This document shows, piece after piece, positions 8,543 to 17,062 of a stretch of 64,000 bases of DNA (its first letter is position 1; each line of letters begins with the position of its first letter). Both the position numbers and the translations under genes were made by a program. This DNA is from UBA1426 sp050953365. GTDB lineage: Bacteria > Bacillota > Clostridia > Peptostreptococcales > Anaerovoracaceae. The notes below the pieces were generated by a model. That model searched no databases, was not told where the DNA came from, and was given only the letters and a program-made list of their open reading frames with translations. The stretch is from NCBI GenBank assembly GCA_050953365.1, contig JBMNMN010000001.1, forward strand, positions 44,914-108,913, written 5' to 3'.

Positions 8543-10084
8543 CTAGTCGCGATCCAGAGGCTTTACGGCGGGCCCGCTGATTACGTCACCGTTTATATCG
8601 AACCGGGAACCGTGGCATGGGCAATCCCAGCTTCCCTCTTCCGGATTCCAGGCGAGCTGACATCCCATATGCTGACATCTGGTAGAAACTTTGTGCAGTC
8701 CGCCTTGCTCATCCCGGAAGACCCCTAATTTTTCTCCCTTATATTCGACTACGCCCCCGTGACCGGGTTGAATGGATGCCGCTTCCTCATCCGGCATCGA
8801 AAATATCTCGCGAAGCAAACCGCTGCCGATAGTCTTCAAATCCTTCCAGAGCTCCTCCGCGGAAACGGGAACCGTAAAGCGCTGGGGCGAGAAAATATCC
8901 GCGCCTTCCGTTGCTATTTCAAAAGGTTTTTCCGCAATCATGGAGGAAATAATATCCGCCGCAACCATGGAACTGGTCATACCCCACTTTTGAAACCCGG
9001 TAGCTACATACCAGTTTGGCCGATCGGCGGCATAACGGCCGATATACGGCACTCCGTCCAAAGGCATACAATCCTGAGTGGACCAGGCGTACCGTTCCGT
9101 TGCTCCCGGGAACCACTCTTTCACTGCATTGCGCAGGCTCTGATAGCTCCCCCCTTTTTGGTTTTCCCCCGTTCTGTGACTACCGCCTCCCAGCAGCAGT
9201 AAGTCCTCATAATTCCGAAAGGACCAAGCTTTTTGATCGATTTCAAGGTAAAGTCCGTTCACCTGGGGGCAGCCCGCCAGAGCTAATACGTAAGATCTGT
9301 CCTGATATAAACGCGCAAAATAATAGCCCGGCAGGATCACTAAAAACGGATAGTGGCAGGCAAACACCACATGCCGGGCGGTGACGGCGCCTCGATTGGT
9401 GGTGATGATGCTTTCTTCCGATTCCTGCGGCGCAGTTCCGCTCCCTCTCAGCTGTACATCAAGGACTCTCGTATCTTCATAGATACGAAGCCCTTGGGCA
9501 ATTACTTTTAGAAATTTTAACGGATGATATTGGGCCTGTCCGTCAAACCGCAGCGCGGCCTCTGCAGGAAAGGGGAGCCCCCATCCGTTTGCGGCGGTTA
9601 AATCCGCGCTTTGAAGTAAAGCGTTAGAAATCCCCAGTTTTGTTGCGGCCTCTGACTCCTTTTGAAGTTGATTCACCTTGTCCTTTTGCAAGGTATAAAG
9701 GTAGGCCGGTTTTTCTTCCAGTCCGCAATCAATGGACTTCTCCCGGATTATCTGCCGGAAAAAGTCAATGGCCCGCTGATTGGCTACCGCATATTGACGC
9801 GCCTTCTCCATTCCGAAATCCGAAATCAACCTGTCATAAATCAAGTTATGCTGTGATGTGATTTTTGCTGTAGTATACCTGGTGACACCGCTGCCGATTC
9901 GATTGGATTCAAGTATTATAGTGTCTATGCCCTTTTGTTGCAGCATGAAAGCTGTAAGAACACCCGCAAGCCCTGCCCCGATTACCACCGCCTCCGCCTC
10001 TATAGGTTCGCCGGCCGGCAAGGGCTCTCTGCTTTCGATCCGGCATGTAGCTGTCCACAGAGATTCTCTCGACTTTATATCCAT
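8543..10084 (-). CDS. FAD-dependent oxidoreductase with C-terminal Rieske [2Fe-2S] domain
   Basis: This 513-residue protein opens with a DAO-type FAD fold (GAGLAGVLTAFMLQQKG near residue 37, IILES at the end of the second strand) and has the C-terminal FAD contact YVATGFQKWGMTSSM. The last 75 residues are a Rieske domain: CQHMGC and CPCHGSRFD give the Cys-x-His and Cys-x2-His ligands of a [2Fe-2S] cluster. The architecture matches a known group of fused glycine/D-amino-acid-oxidase-like proteins in Firmicutes whose substrate is unknown. The start at 10084 is fixed by GGAGGTGAGG; the longer frame to 10117 has no site. Flavin plus iron-sulphur suggests one-electron transfer from an amine or amino-acid substrate (inference). 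Confidence 0.88.
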   Translation of the reverse strand: MDIKSRESLWTATCRIESREPLPAGEPIEAEAVVIGAGLAGVLTAFMLQQKGIDTIILESNRIGSGVTRYTTAKITSQHNLIYDRLISDFGMEKARQYAVANQRAIDFFRQIIREKSIDCGLEEKPAYLYTLQKDKVNQLQKESEAATKLGISNALLQSADLTAANGWGLPFPAEAALRFDGQAQYHPLKFLKVIAQGLRIYEDTRVLDVQLRGSGTAPQESEESIITTNRGAVTARHVVFACHYPFLVILPGYYFARLYQDRSYVLALAGCPQVNGLYLEIDQKAWSFRNYEDLLLLGGGSHRTGENQKGGSYQSLRNAVKEWFPGATERYAWSTQDCMPLDGVPYIGRYAADRPNWYVATGFQKWGMTSSMVAADIISSMIAEKPFEIATEGADIFSPQRFTVPVSAEELWKDLKTIGSGLLREIFSMPDEEAASIQPGHGGVVEYKGEKLGVFRDEQGGLHKVSTRCQHMGCQLAWNPEEGSWDCPCHGSRFDINGDVISGPAVKPLDRD

Positions 10085-10284
10085 ACTTTTCCTCACCTCC
10101 GCCCATAGGTTTACCATTTTGATCCGGTTCTATGCCCTAAATAAACTCCGGTATATTTTCCGCGACATAGTCTTTTAGTCTGACACAAAAATTTGCATTT
10201 TACCGGCTTACCGGGCAGACCTGACGGAACGCCATAATCCATTTCGGCATATACTGTGTGTAACAGCGAAGGGAGGCTGGTAAT

Positions 10285-10386
10285 ATGCCTATACTCTCAT
10301 TTATTATAGGTGTCGCAGTTGGCCAATGCTGCTGCGATTCTCACAAAAGAAGCCGATGCTGTTCCAGACACCATTGCTGCTTCTAA
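10285..10386 (+). CDS. 33-residue Cys/His-rich microprotein
   Basis: This small gene starts at 10285 after GGGAGG with good spacing and stops at 10386. The peptide has a hydrophobic start (MPILSFIIGVAVGQ) then a tail with seven Cys and three His, including runs CCC, RCC and HHCC. It resembles a metal-binding or disulphide-rich peptide tethered to a membrane; no family is recognised. It is the only plus-strand gene between the oxidoreductase and the LapA-like gene. Two strong hairpins follow the stop, fitting an independent short transcript. Confidence rests on the ribosome site, composition and terminator. Confidence 0.6.
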   Translation: MPILSFIIGVAVGQCCCDSHKRSRCCSRHHCCF

Positions 10387-10404
10387 AAGCAGTTTAAATA
10401 AATC

Positions 10405-10425
10405 GGAGCACCTGCGGTGCTCCTT
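10405..10425 (+). terminator. terminator hairpin after the Cys-rich microprotein
   Basis: GGAGCACC (10405-10412) pairs with GGTGCTCC (10416-10423) around three bases, 18 bases past the microprotein stop. Only two T follow. Confidence 0.6.
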
Positions 10426-10434
10426 GCAGAATAA

Positions 10435-10455
10435 GGGGCGGCCTCATGCCGCCCC
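10435..10455 (-). terminator. terminator hairpin after the LapA-like gene
   Basis: GGGGCGGC (10435-10442) pairs with GCCGCCCC (10448-10455). It lies about 40 bases beyond the stop of the minus-strand LapA-like gene and is followed on that strand by TTATTCT, so it most likely ends that transcript. Confidence 0.65.
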
Positions 10456-10496
10456 GTTATAATGGAACCAATTTTTTCTTTTGCAATTGCGAATCT

Positions 10497-10889
10497 CTAC
10501 TTTTCTTCCGGATGGTTGGCTGATTGCGCTGCAGCGGCATTTGGGGTCTCTGCGGGCGTTTTTTGTCCTTCAGATGCAGCCTTCTGTTTTAGAGCTTCCA
10601 GCTCTGCCGTTACCCGGTTCAGCTTTTCTTTCAGTTCCTTGTTTTCGCTCTCCAGAGAGGTGGCGGTTTTCTTTTCGGCTCGAATGCCGGCCATGAGTTT
10701 CACCTGCTTTACCAAGCTCAGAAGCAGCATGATGAGCGCTCCGATTATTACCGCAATCAATACGATTAAAGCCTGCGAGATGCTTACTTTCCATACAAGG
10801 AATTCCACATCCACCGCACCGGCATTTTGAATTGCGAAGACGGCTACCACCAGCGCAAAGAGCAGTGACAGAACAAACCTCCAGCCCAT
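10497..10889 (-). CDS. LapA-domain (DUF1049) membrane protein
   Basis: This 130-residue protein has two membrane helices (about residues 5-25 and 39-62) around the family core IQNAGAVDVEFLVWKVSISQ, then a basic turn, a heptad-rich coiled coil (ESENKELKEKLNRVTAELEALKQK) and an Ala-rich acidic tail. This is the LapA/DUF1049 layout. In proteobacteria LapA helps LPS assembly; in Gram-positive bacteria such proteins occur without LPS and their role is unknown. It follows the SLH protein gene on the same strand with a gap of about 60 bases, so the two may be co-transcribed. Confidence 0.85.
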   Translation of the reverse strand: MGWRFVLSLLFALVVAVFAIQNAGAVDVEFLVWKVSISQALIVLIAVIIGALIMLLLSLVKQVKLMAGIRAEKKTATSLESENKELKEKLNRVTAELEALKQKAASEGQKTPAETPNAAAAQSANHPEEK

Positions 10890-10947
10890 ATCTCCCCATC
10901 CTCCGTTCTCATATAATTTATACTACTGATACCCGCTCCCGCAAAGT

Positions 10948-13911
10948 TTATTCACCGGACGAACCGGAATCTATTGATCCGGTTCCGGATGAATCAGATC
11001 CAGGCTCAGGCGCTGTCCGGTCAAACAGGATATAATATGTTTGCTGCGACTTTCCGTCAGCCGATTTGATAGTAAAAGGAATCGACTCATCATCCGCATC
11101 TAATTGCAGCTCTCCGGTAAAAGTCCCGGTTTTCGTCACGCCTAATATGGTAATTGTGGCGTTGGGATCTTTGGCGGTAATGACCAGGGATATTTTCTCT
11201 TGATCCGGTCCCACTTCAAATTTGGCTCCGGATGATGCCGATTTGGACGGTACATAGTTTTCTTCGCCTATCGTCACCGATTCTACCTCGGCGCTGCCCA
11301 TTGCGCGAATCTCCATGGTGTAGGTCATGCTGCGGCTCTTGCCTTCTTCCTTAACCGTCACCGTAACGGAAACACTGCCGCTTCCCGGCAAAGCAATTAT
11401 ATCGGAAGCATCCACTCGCTTGCCGTTTATCGTCAAGTCTCCAATGAACGATTGCCCTATAGTCGCTGTCACTTCGACCTCTGTCGTTCCGGCAGGCACA
11501 TATATTGTACCGTAATTCGTCTTGTTCGAATCGAATCCGGTAAGCACGCTTGTTCCGCTGGGTTTAGCAACCACACTCAACGACTTGAGCTTCAATGGAT
11601 CCGTCGTTACAGAAGCGTTGACGACAGCAGACGGATTGTTATTTCCGTCATACAATACGGCATAGACTTTGTAGGCCGTATCCCTCGCTATTTGATCCCC
11701 GGACAGTGTCAGAGTTGCGGCTGTTCCGGCCGTCACGGACTTATTTGTAGCTGCAATGGCCGGATTTCCCGATGCATCCTTGCCGTCTCGAATCTGTGTG
11801 GCGGAAGGCGCCGTGGCGCTGCTGCCAAGCAGTACCGCATATATCTTACCGTTTACGTTAGGGGTGGCTTTAAAATCTACCGACTTTTCATTCGGTACGG
11901 TGCTGACGCTGCTCAGCGTAGGCGTTCCCGCCGTGGTCCAGCTGGCGCTGGAAGCGGGTACGTTTTCCCCATCTGATGTCTTCAATTTAGAAGAGCGAAT
12001 TCCCACCGTATATTTCGTGTTCAGCGCCAGGCTGTAGTCATCGTCCAAAGTAACGGTGATCCTGGTTTTGGCGCTATTGATGGAAACGGTGTAATCCGAG
12101 GTGCTTACTGTGCTGCCCGCTTTTTGGAGATAGACCACATCGCTCTTCAGGTAACTGTCATTTGAGGAAATGGTGTTGCCGTTGTACTTTTTGACGGCTT
12201 CGGAGAAAGTAATGGTAAAGCTCTTGGTGCTCACCGGTACTCCTGTGGCTCCGTTGGCCGGTGAATAAGTCACCACCAGTTTCTCCGTCTTGGTTCCCGT
12301 GGTGAAGTAGAAAGTTTCTCCTTCATTCTTATTGTCGTCTTCATCGATCATGGTGCCGGCCTTTACAACGACATAGTACTTGGTGTTTTCCTCCAAAAGC
12401 GACGAAGGCGTAAGCGTCATCACCGTTTTCGCTGAATTAATAGTTCCCGTATAATCCACTCTGCTCCCGCTGGAAGAGCCTTTCCGAATGGTCACAATGT
12501 CGGGAATCTCCGCATTGGTGATGGAGCTGCCATCCGCTTCTCTCATGGCAGAGTTGAAAGTGAGAGTAATTTTGGTGTCCAGATAAACGCCGGTCTTGCC
12601 ATTGGCCGGATCAATGGTTATAGCCAGTTCCGGGTCCTTTTGTGTGGGGGTGGCCCCGCCGGAGTGAATGGCCCATTTTTTCGGCTTGGTCTCATATGTT
12701 ACGCCCTTTGCGTAAACATCCATATTGGAAATGGTACCCGTTCCGTGGAAATAAGATTCCCCATATACGTTAACCTGGCTCACGGTTGCTTTGCTCTCCA
12801 CGGTTATATCGGATCTGCGCCCTGCGCTGTTCACATCCAGGGTCGTAATGGTTCCTGAAAGCAGCTTCAGTTCGGCGGAGGAACCGTCTATTGAAACATA
12901 TGGGAAATTACCCTGGAGAGTGCCGGATGCAGATGAAGTAAAGCTGACTCGCTCAAATCCGGGCCCGAAAGAGCCGCCGGCAAGACTTGTGGTCTGAAGA
13001 GCAAAATTCCTCGACCCTTGTGTATTTAAAATCGCCGTTTCACCTTTTGCAATCAGTCGGACAGAATCGGCGGAGCGGTCCACCACCGCATTTGCAACCC
13101 GGGAATTGTTCACGGTAACGGAGTCATTACCGCCTCCCTGAACAATGAGCTTGCCTAAGATGACGCAATTATCTATAGTGGCATCCCCATCGCCTAAATC
13201 CTTGTGAATGGTCACATTGTTGGAATAAATCCTGCCGGTAAGCTTTGTCCCGTCCTTTTTCACCACAGGATCCGTGGTAACAATGGTCTCCTTTAATGCG
13301 ATATCGCTGACGATCTTTGCCGCCTGTGCCCGGGTAAGGGAATCCAAGGGATGAATCTTGCCGTCCGTATATCCGGAAATGTAACCTTTTCCGCTCACCT
13401 TGGACATGGCCGTGTAGGCCCAGTCCGCAACGGATCGATAATCCGCAAATCGGTTCAAGTTCGTGCTGTATCCGTAAGTGGGTACAATCCTTGCGAGTAT
13501 TACCGCGGCCTCCTGCCGGGTAATCTTTTGATTGGGCCGGAAGGTGCCGTCATCAAAGCCGCTGACAAAGCCGGCCGTCACCGCCTTGGCCACATCGCTG
13601 TAATACCAGGCTCCACTGGAAACATCTTTAAAATTTATGCTTCCCGCAGAGGTGTTGCCAAGGGCCCGGTTTATCATACTTACAAATTCAGCCCGGGAAA
13701 CCTTCTCATCGGGAAGAAACCGGCCGTCCGTGTATCCCTTAATGATGCCCTGCGCCACAGCCGTTTCAATGTACTGCTCCGCCCAATGGCCTTTTATATC
13801 CTTGAAACTGGAAGCGCCATAGCTTTCTACACCCGAAGGCAAAAAAATCATAAAAGCTAAGGCTACCGACAATGCAAAGCAGCCCAGTTTCTTAAGTAAT
13901 TTAATCCCCAA
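10948..13911 (-). CDS. S-layer-homology (SLH) surface protein with Ig-like and cadherin-like domains
   Basis: This large secreted protein (about 987 residues) has a signal peptide, then three SLH domains near residues 35-200 (FKDIKGHWAEQYIE; ITRQEAAVILARI; LTRAQAAKIVSDI) that anchor it to wall polymer. A beta-rich repeat region (about 210-420) follows, then two Big_5-type Ig-like domains (LDTKITLTFNSAMRE; VSTKSFTITFSEAV) and a cadherin-like beta-sandwich (FDSNKTNYGTIYVPAG). The tail is Ser/Gly-rich. It probably acts as a structural or adhesive cell-surface protein. The start is taken as TTG at 13911 because GGGGG lies seven bases upstream. GTG at 13935 gives eight more residues but has no site. 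Confidence 0.85.
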   Translation of the reverse strand: MGIKLLKKLGCFALSVALAFMIFLPSGVESYGASSFKDIKGHWAEQYIETAVAQGIIKGYTDGRFLPDEKVSRAEFVSMINRALGNTSAGSINFKDVSSGAWYYSDVAKAVTAGFVSGFDDGTFRPNQKITRQEAAVILARIVPTYGYSTNLNRFADYRSVADWAYTAMSKVSGKGYISGYTDGKIHPLDSLTRAQAAKIVSDIALKETIVTTDPVVKKDGTKLTGRIYSNNVTIHKDLGDGDATIDNCVILGKLIVQGGGNDSVTVNNSRVANAVVDRSADSVRLIAKGETAILNTQGSRNFALQTTSLAGGSFGPGFERVSFTSSASGTLQGNFPYVSIDGSSAELKLLSGTITTLDVNSAGRRSDITVESKATVSQVNVYGESYFHGTGTISNMDVYAKGVTYETKPKKWAIHSGGATPTQKDPELAITIDPANGKTGVYLDTKITLTFNSAMREADGSSITNAEIPDIVTIRKGSSSGSRVDYTGTINSAKTVMTLTPSSLLEENTKYYVVVKAGTMIDEDDNKNEGETFYFTTGTKTEKLVVTYSPANGATGVPVSTKSFTITFSEAVKKYNGNTISSNDSYLKSDVVYLQKAGSTVSTSDYTVSINSAKTRITVTLDDDYSLALNTKYTVGIRSSKLKTSDGENVPASSASWTTAGTPTLSSVSTVPNEKSVDFKATPNVNGKIYAVLLGSSATAPSATQIRDGKDASGNPAIAATNKSVTAGTAATLTLSGDQIARDTAYKVYAVLYDGNNNPSAVVNASVTTDPLKLKSLSVVAKPSGTSVLTGFDSNKTNYGTIYVPAGTTEVEVTATIGQSFIGDLTINGKRVDASDIIALPGSGSVSVTVTVKEEGKSRSMTYTMEIRAMGSAEVESVTIGEENYVPSKSASSGAKFEVGPDQEKISLVITAKDPNATITILGVTKTGTFTGELQLDADDESIPFTIKSADGKSQQTYYILFDRTAPEPGSDSSGTGSIDSGSSGE

Positions 13912-14062
13912 ACTATTTACCCCCTTTATATTCACTTGTTTATGGGATGTGCTTTTTAATAAGAGGCGGCCTTACGTTATTTTGTTTCCATCATATCCTA
14001 TCCTTCCGCAAAAATCCATAAACTCCCGCATCAAAATCCTTAAACTTTTTTTAAAATGCGAA

Positions 14063-14091
14063 CCTCCGGACATTTGTCGTACATCCGGAGG
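14063..14091. terminator. strong hairpin between the SLH and MaoC genes
   Basis: CCTCCGGA (14063-14070) and TCCGGAGG (14084-14091) form a GC-rich stem with flanking AA/TT pairs. It lies between the MaoC terminator and the SLH gene start. Confidence 0.5.
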
Positions 14092-14134
14092 TTTGCGGTA
14101 TGCGTCGGGGGCATACGTACATATGAGTGTAATT

Positions 14135-14167
14135 AAAAACATCTGCGGCCACATGTCACAGATGTTT
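14135..14167 (-). terminator. terminator of the DedA-MaoC operon
   Basis: On the minus strand ACATCTG pairs with CAGATGT and is followed by TTTTTAATT. It begins three bases after the MaoC stop, a typical intrinsic terminator. Confidence 0.75.
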
Positions 14168-14169
14168 TC

Positions 14170-14598
14170 CTAAATAAAATCTTCTTCCGATCCCAAGTAT
14201 AGAACCTTTGTTTCACATTCCACCACAACTTCATTTCTTTGGTTGCGGCATTGCACTTGCATATCCAATATGTCCTTTGTTTCGTCGATGGCTTTGACGG
14301 TTGCCGTCGCCGTGATCGTATCGCCTATGAACACCGGTCTTAAGCAGGTGAAACTCATATTAATGAAGACGGCTCCGGCTCCGGGCAGCTTCATTCCGAT
14401 CACTTTAGAGGTAAGCGCCTCGCAGACTAAACTGTGAGCAATTCTAGCCCTGAATCGGGTCTTCTCCGCATAGTCCTTGGAAGTATGGATTGGATTATAG
14501 TCGCCGCTATAGTCGGCGGTCTCATAGATCAGATTCTCTGTAATCGTTACGGTTTCTTCCGCGCTCTGCCCTACATAGAATTTGCTGACATTACTCAT
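14170..14598 (-). CDS. MaoC-like (R)-specific enoyl-CoA hydratase
   Basis: This 142-residue single hot-dog protein has the hydratase-2 motif with the catalytic Asp and His in SGDYNPIHTSKDYA and the following RARIAHSLVCEALTSKVIG helix. Relatives (PhaJ-type) hydrate trans-2-enoyl-CoA to the (R)-3-hydroxyacyl form. AGGAGG lies inside the last codons of the upstream DedA gene, so translation is probably coupled. ATG at 14598 is ten bases from that site; TTG at 14604 is four bases away and would add two residues. The gene is followed directly by an intrinsic terminator. Confidence 0.85.
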   Translation of the reverse strand: MSNVSKFYVGQSAEETVTITENLIYETADYSGDYNPIHTSKDYAEKTRFRARIAHSLVCEALTSKVIGMKLPGAGAVFINMSFTCLRPVFIGDTITATATVKAIDETKDILDMQVQCRNQRNEVVVECETKVLYLGSEEDFI

Positions 14599-14605
14599 TT
14601 TCAAT

Positions 14606-15232
14606 TCACCTCCTCTGGTCAGTTTTTGAAAACCGTTTCTTATAAAATAAATACGCCAGAAGCGCAGTCAATATTATGAGGACTGCCAGGGCCAGTTTTG
14701 CATAGATATCCATGTAATCACCGATCTTCTCCCAGGATTCGCCTGCCAACGACCCTACATATACCAGTACGAAATTCCAGATTACCGTCCCCGCTCCGGT
14801 CAGAAGGAGAAACTTCCCCATATTCATGCGCGCTATCCCGGCGGGAATGGAGATCAGACTTCGCAAAATCGGAACAAAGCGGCAGAAAAACACTGTAGAC
14901 GAGCCCTTTCTGGAAAACCAGCTTACGGCTCGGTTCACGTCATTGGGGTTGAAATGCAACGCCTTTCCCAGATTGCCGTTGATCCAATGCCTGAGGCGGT
15001 CGGGATGGAGCCACCTGCCTATACCGTACAGCACTGTAGCCCCGGCAAGAGATCCGGCCGTAGCAGTAGCCACAACCCCCCATACTCTCATGGACGTATA
15101 GGTTGTGAGAAACCCGCTAAATGTCAAAATCACCTCCGACGGAATCGGAGGGAAAATGGTTTCTACCGCAATAAGCAGAAAAACACCCGCATATCCGAAC
15201 TGATTGACGAACTCTGTCATCCATTCCTGCAT
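14606..15232 (-). CDS. DedA/SNARE-associated family membrane protein
   Basis: This 208-residue integral membrane protein has the DedA pattern: VETIFPPIPSEVIL near residue 25, GRWLHPDRLRHW, and FSRKGSSTVFFCRFVPILRSLISIPAGIARM with its conserved Phe-x-Arg-x3-Pro-x2-Arg, then two C-terminal helices. DedA proteins are linked to membrane-potential homeostasis and lipid-carrier (undecaprenyl phosphate) flipping. AAGGTG precedes the start. It forms a two-gene unit with MaoC downstream. Confidence 0.92.
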   Translation of the reverse strand: MQEWMTEFVNQFGYAGVFLLIAVETIFPPIPSEVILTFSGFLTTYTSMRVWGVVATATAGSLAGATVLYGIGRWLHPDRLRHWINGNLGKALHFNPNDVNRAVSWFSRKGSSTVFFCRFVPILRSLISIPAGIARMNMGKFLLLTGAGTVIWNFVLVYVGSLAGESWEKIGDYMDIYAKLALAVLIILTALLAYLFYKKRFSKTDQRR

Positions 15233-15332
15233 TTTATCACCTTGGCTTCATTATTAGGAATATGCAGGCAAATGTCAAGGAGCCCTATGTCTTGTTGCTT
15301 CTTACTGCATTAATATCCCGATTTATCCCAGG

Positions 15333-16214
15333 TTAATCTAAGGTTTTATATTTCTGCAAAATATTTAAAATGGCGCCGGCCAAAACCAGCACTATGCCGA
15401 TGATGGCATGCATTTCCATGGGCTCATGGAGAATGATTACCGCCAATGCAGGCGCAATGGCAGCTTTAATCAGAAATGTGACGGATCCGGTGGTGGCGTT
15501 TGACTCGGCGATGGCCTGAAAATAGAACAGGTACGCCAATCCTGTAACAAACACACTGAGATAGAGTACGATCCAAACGTTGCCCGGCCAGACCCCCGCA
15601 ATCACAGGTTTATCCCCAATCAGTAGAATTACCAGCAACACTAGAGAACCGAGGATGAAACTGATGCTGGTCTGGGCCATGGATCCGATTTTTCCCACGC
15701 TGACTTTCCCCATGACGCTGTAGAGGCCGAAGAGAGCGGCGCCGCCCAAAACCATCAGGATGCCTTCTGCCGTATTTCCCTCCTGCATATTAAGAGGATT
15801 TACCATAAACAGGATCCCTGCCAAGCTAAGCAGGAGGGCAATTACGTTATTGCGGTTCATTTTTTCATGGATAAGGAAATGGGCAAAAAACATTGTGAAC
15901 AAGGGGTTGACGCACATGATAATGGCCGCGGTAGATGCATTGGCTTTCATAACGCCTAACTGAAAAAGAACCATACTCATTGGAATGCAGACGATGCCCA
16001 AAAGCAGCATGTACAGATAGTCCTTTAAATTAATTCTTATTTCTTTACGCTTGATTTCAGACACTGCAAAAGGCAGCAACAAAAGACCTCCAACCATAAA
16101 ACGCAGAAAAGTAAGCTGCATCTGGTCCAGCTTACTGCCCGCAAGCTTCAGGGAAATCTCCATGGTGCCAAAAAAAAATGCCGCCAAAAATATATACAAT
16201 GCTACTTTTTTCAT
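15333..16214 (-). CDS. EamA/DMT-family permease
   Basis: This 293-residue protein has ten predicted membrane helices in two repeated EamA halves, with AAFFFGTMEISLKLAG at the start and YLSVFVTGLAYLFYFQAIAES in the second half, ending in a short basic tail. Drug/metabolite transporter proteins usually export small metabolites such as amino acids; the substrate cannot be inferred here. An AGGATGGA site precedes the ATG. It appears to be a single-gene unit. Confidence 0.88.
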   Translation of the reverse strand: MKKVALYIFLAAFFFGTMEISLKLAGSKLDQMQLTFLRFMVGGLLLLPFAVSEIKRKEIRINLKDYLYMLLLGIVCIPMSMVLFQLGVMKANASTAAIIMCVNPLFTMFFAHFLIHEKMNRNNVIALLLSLAGILFMVNPLNMQEGNTAEGILMVLGGAALFGLYSVMGKVSVGKIGSMAQTSISFILGSLVLLVILLIGDKPVIAGVWPGNVWIVLYLSVFVTGLAYLFYFQAIAESNATTGSVTFLIKAAIAPALAVIILHEPMEMHAIIGIVLVLAGAILNILQKYKTLD

Positions 16215-16524
16215 CTATATTCCATCCTAATTTATATTTCGCTCTTCTTCATATTTTCCCTACATCGCAAACTATGAAACAAGGACTTGTCCGGTGAAAT
16301 CAGAATTATGCGTAATATTATATCACATCTTGTTTCCTATAGCAATACGGAGCCATATTACGGAAATTATGCTGCAGACATTTAAAGCTGAAGGTATGGA
16401 TATAGAGGAAAATAACGGACATAAAATTGTGGATAATAAACAGAAAGAGGAGCGCTGTAAGGCCTATGCCATTTGCGGCTCAAAATCGGACCCGCTCTCC
16501 TCTTTCCGCTCCGGATTGCACGGG

Positions 16525-16857
16525 CTACCTGTAAACCAGCCTCAGGACCATGCCCGGCCAGATCACGTCCGGATTCGCGATCTGGGCGTTTTGTGCAATA
16601 ATATCTCTGTAGTTTAAACGAAAACGATTTGCAATAGCATATATGGAATCTCCGGGCTGAACGATGTATTCGATGTATGTGCCGCTGGGCAGTTCGGGCT
16701 CGGGCCTTCCCGGAATGGTCAACACTATTCCCGGTCCAAGGGGTACGGAGTTCAAAATAGGATTTGCCGCCACTAACGCCTCCGGCGTCACGCCAAAGCG
16801 TGAAGCTATGGTGTTCATCGACTCCCAAGTTTCCCATGGTTGAACTATATATCTCAC
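16525..16857 (-). CDS. two-LysM-domain protein
   Basis: This 110-residue protein is almost entirely two LysM domains: residues 2-48 (YIVQPWETWESMNTIASRFG ... GIVLTIP) and 60-107 (YIVQPGDSIYAIANRFRLN ... GMVLRLV). LysM domains bind peptidoglycan or chitin GlcNAc. No signal peptide is present with the GTG start at 16857, which has AAGGAG eight bases upstream. Extending to 16917 adds a basic stretch but no signal and no better site. Short leaderless LysM proteins are common in Clostridia and some are spore-coat linked; that is a possibility only. Confidence 0.85.
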   Translation of the reverse strand: MRYIVQPWETWESMNTIASRFGVTPEALVAANPILNSVPLGPGIVLTIPGRPEPELPSGTYIEYIVQPGDSIYAIANRFRLNYRDIIAQNAQIANPDVIWPGMVLRLVYR

Positions 16858-17062
16858 AGAATCAACTCCTTTTCTTGTTATACCATATAATATTCCACGC
16901 AATTTTTTTTGTTCCAAATGGCTGATCGGAAGGTGTCACCTTCGCGGACTCATATTTGCCCGCAGCCGGTAATAAAATTACATGGGGGCCGCATCCAACA
17001 GTTGAGAAAAAGCGAGCGGCTTTCACTACCCCCCCAATATAAGAAGGAAGGAATATGAATGA

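Noticed and set aside
16294..16617. 107-codon plus-strand frame near the LysM gene
   Set aside because: Overlaps the LysM gene in antisense, no convincing ribosome site or family.
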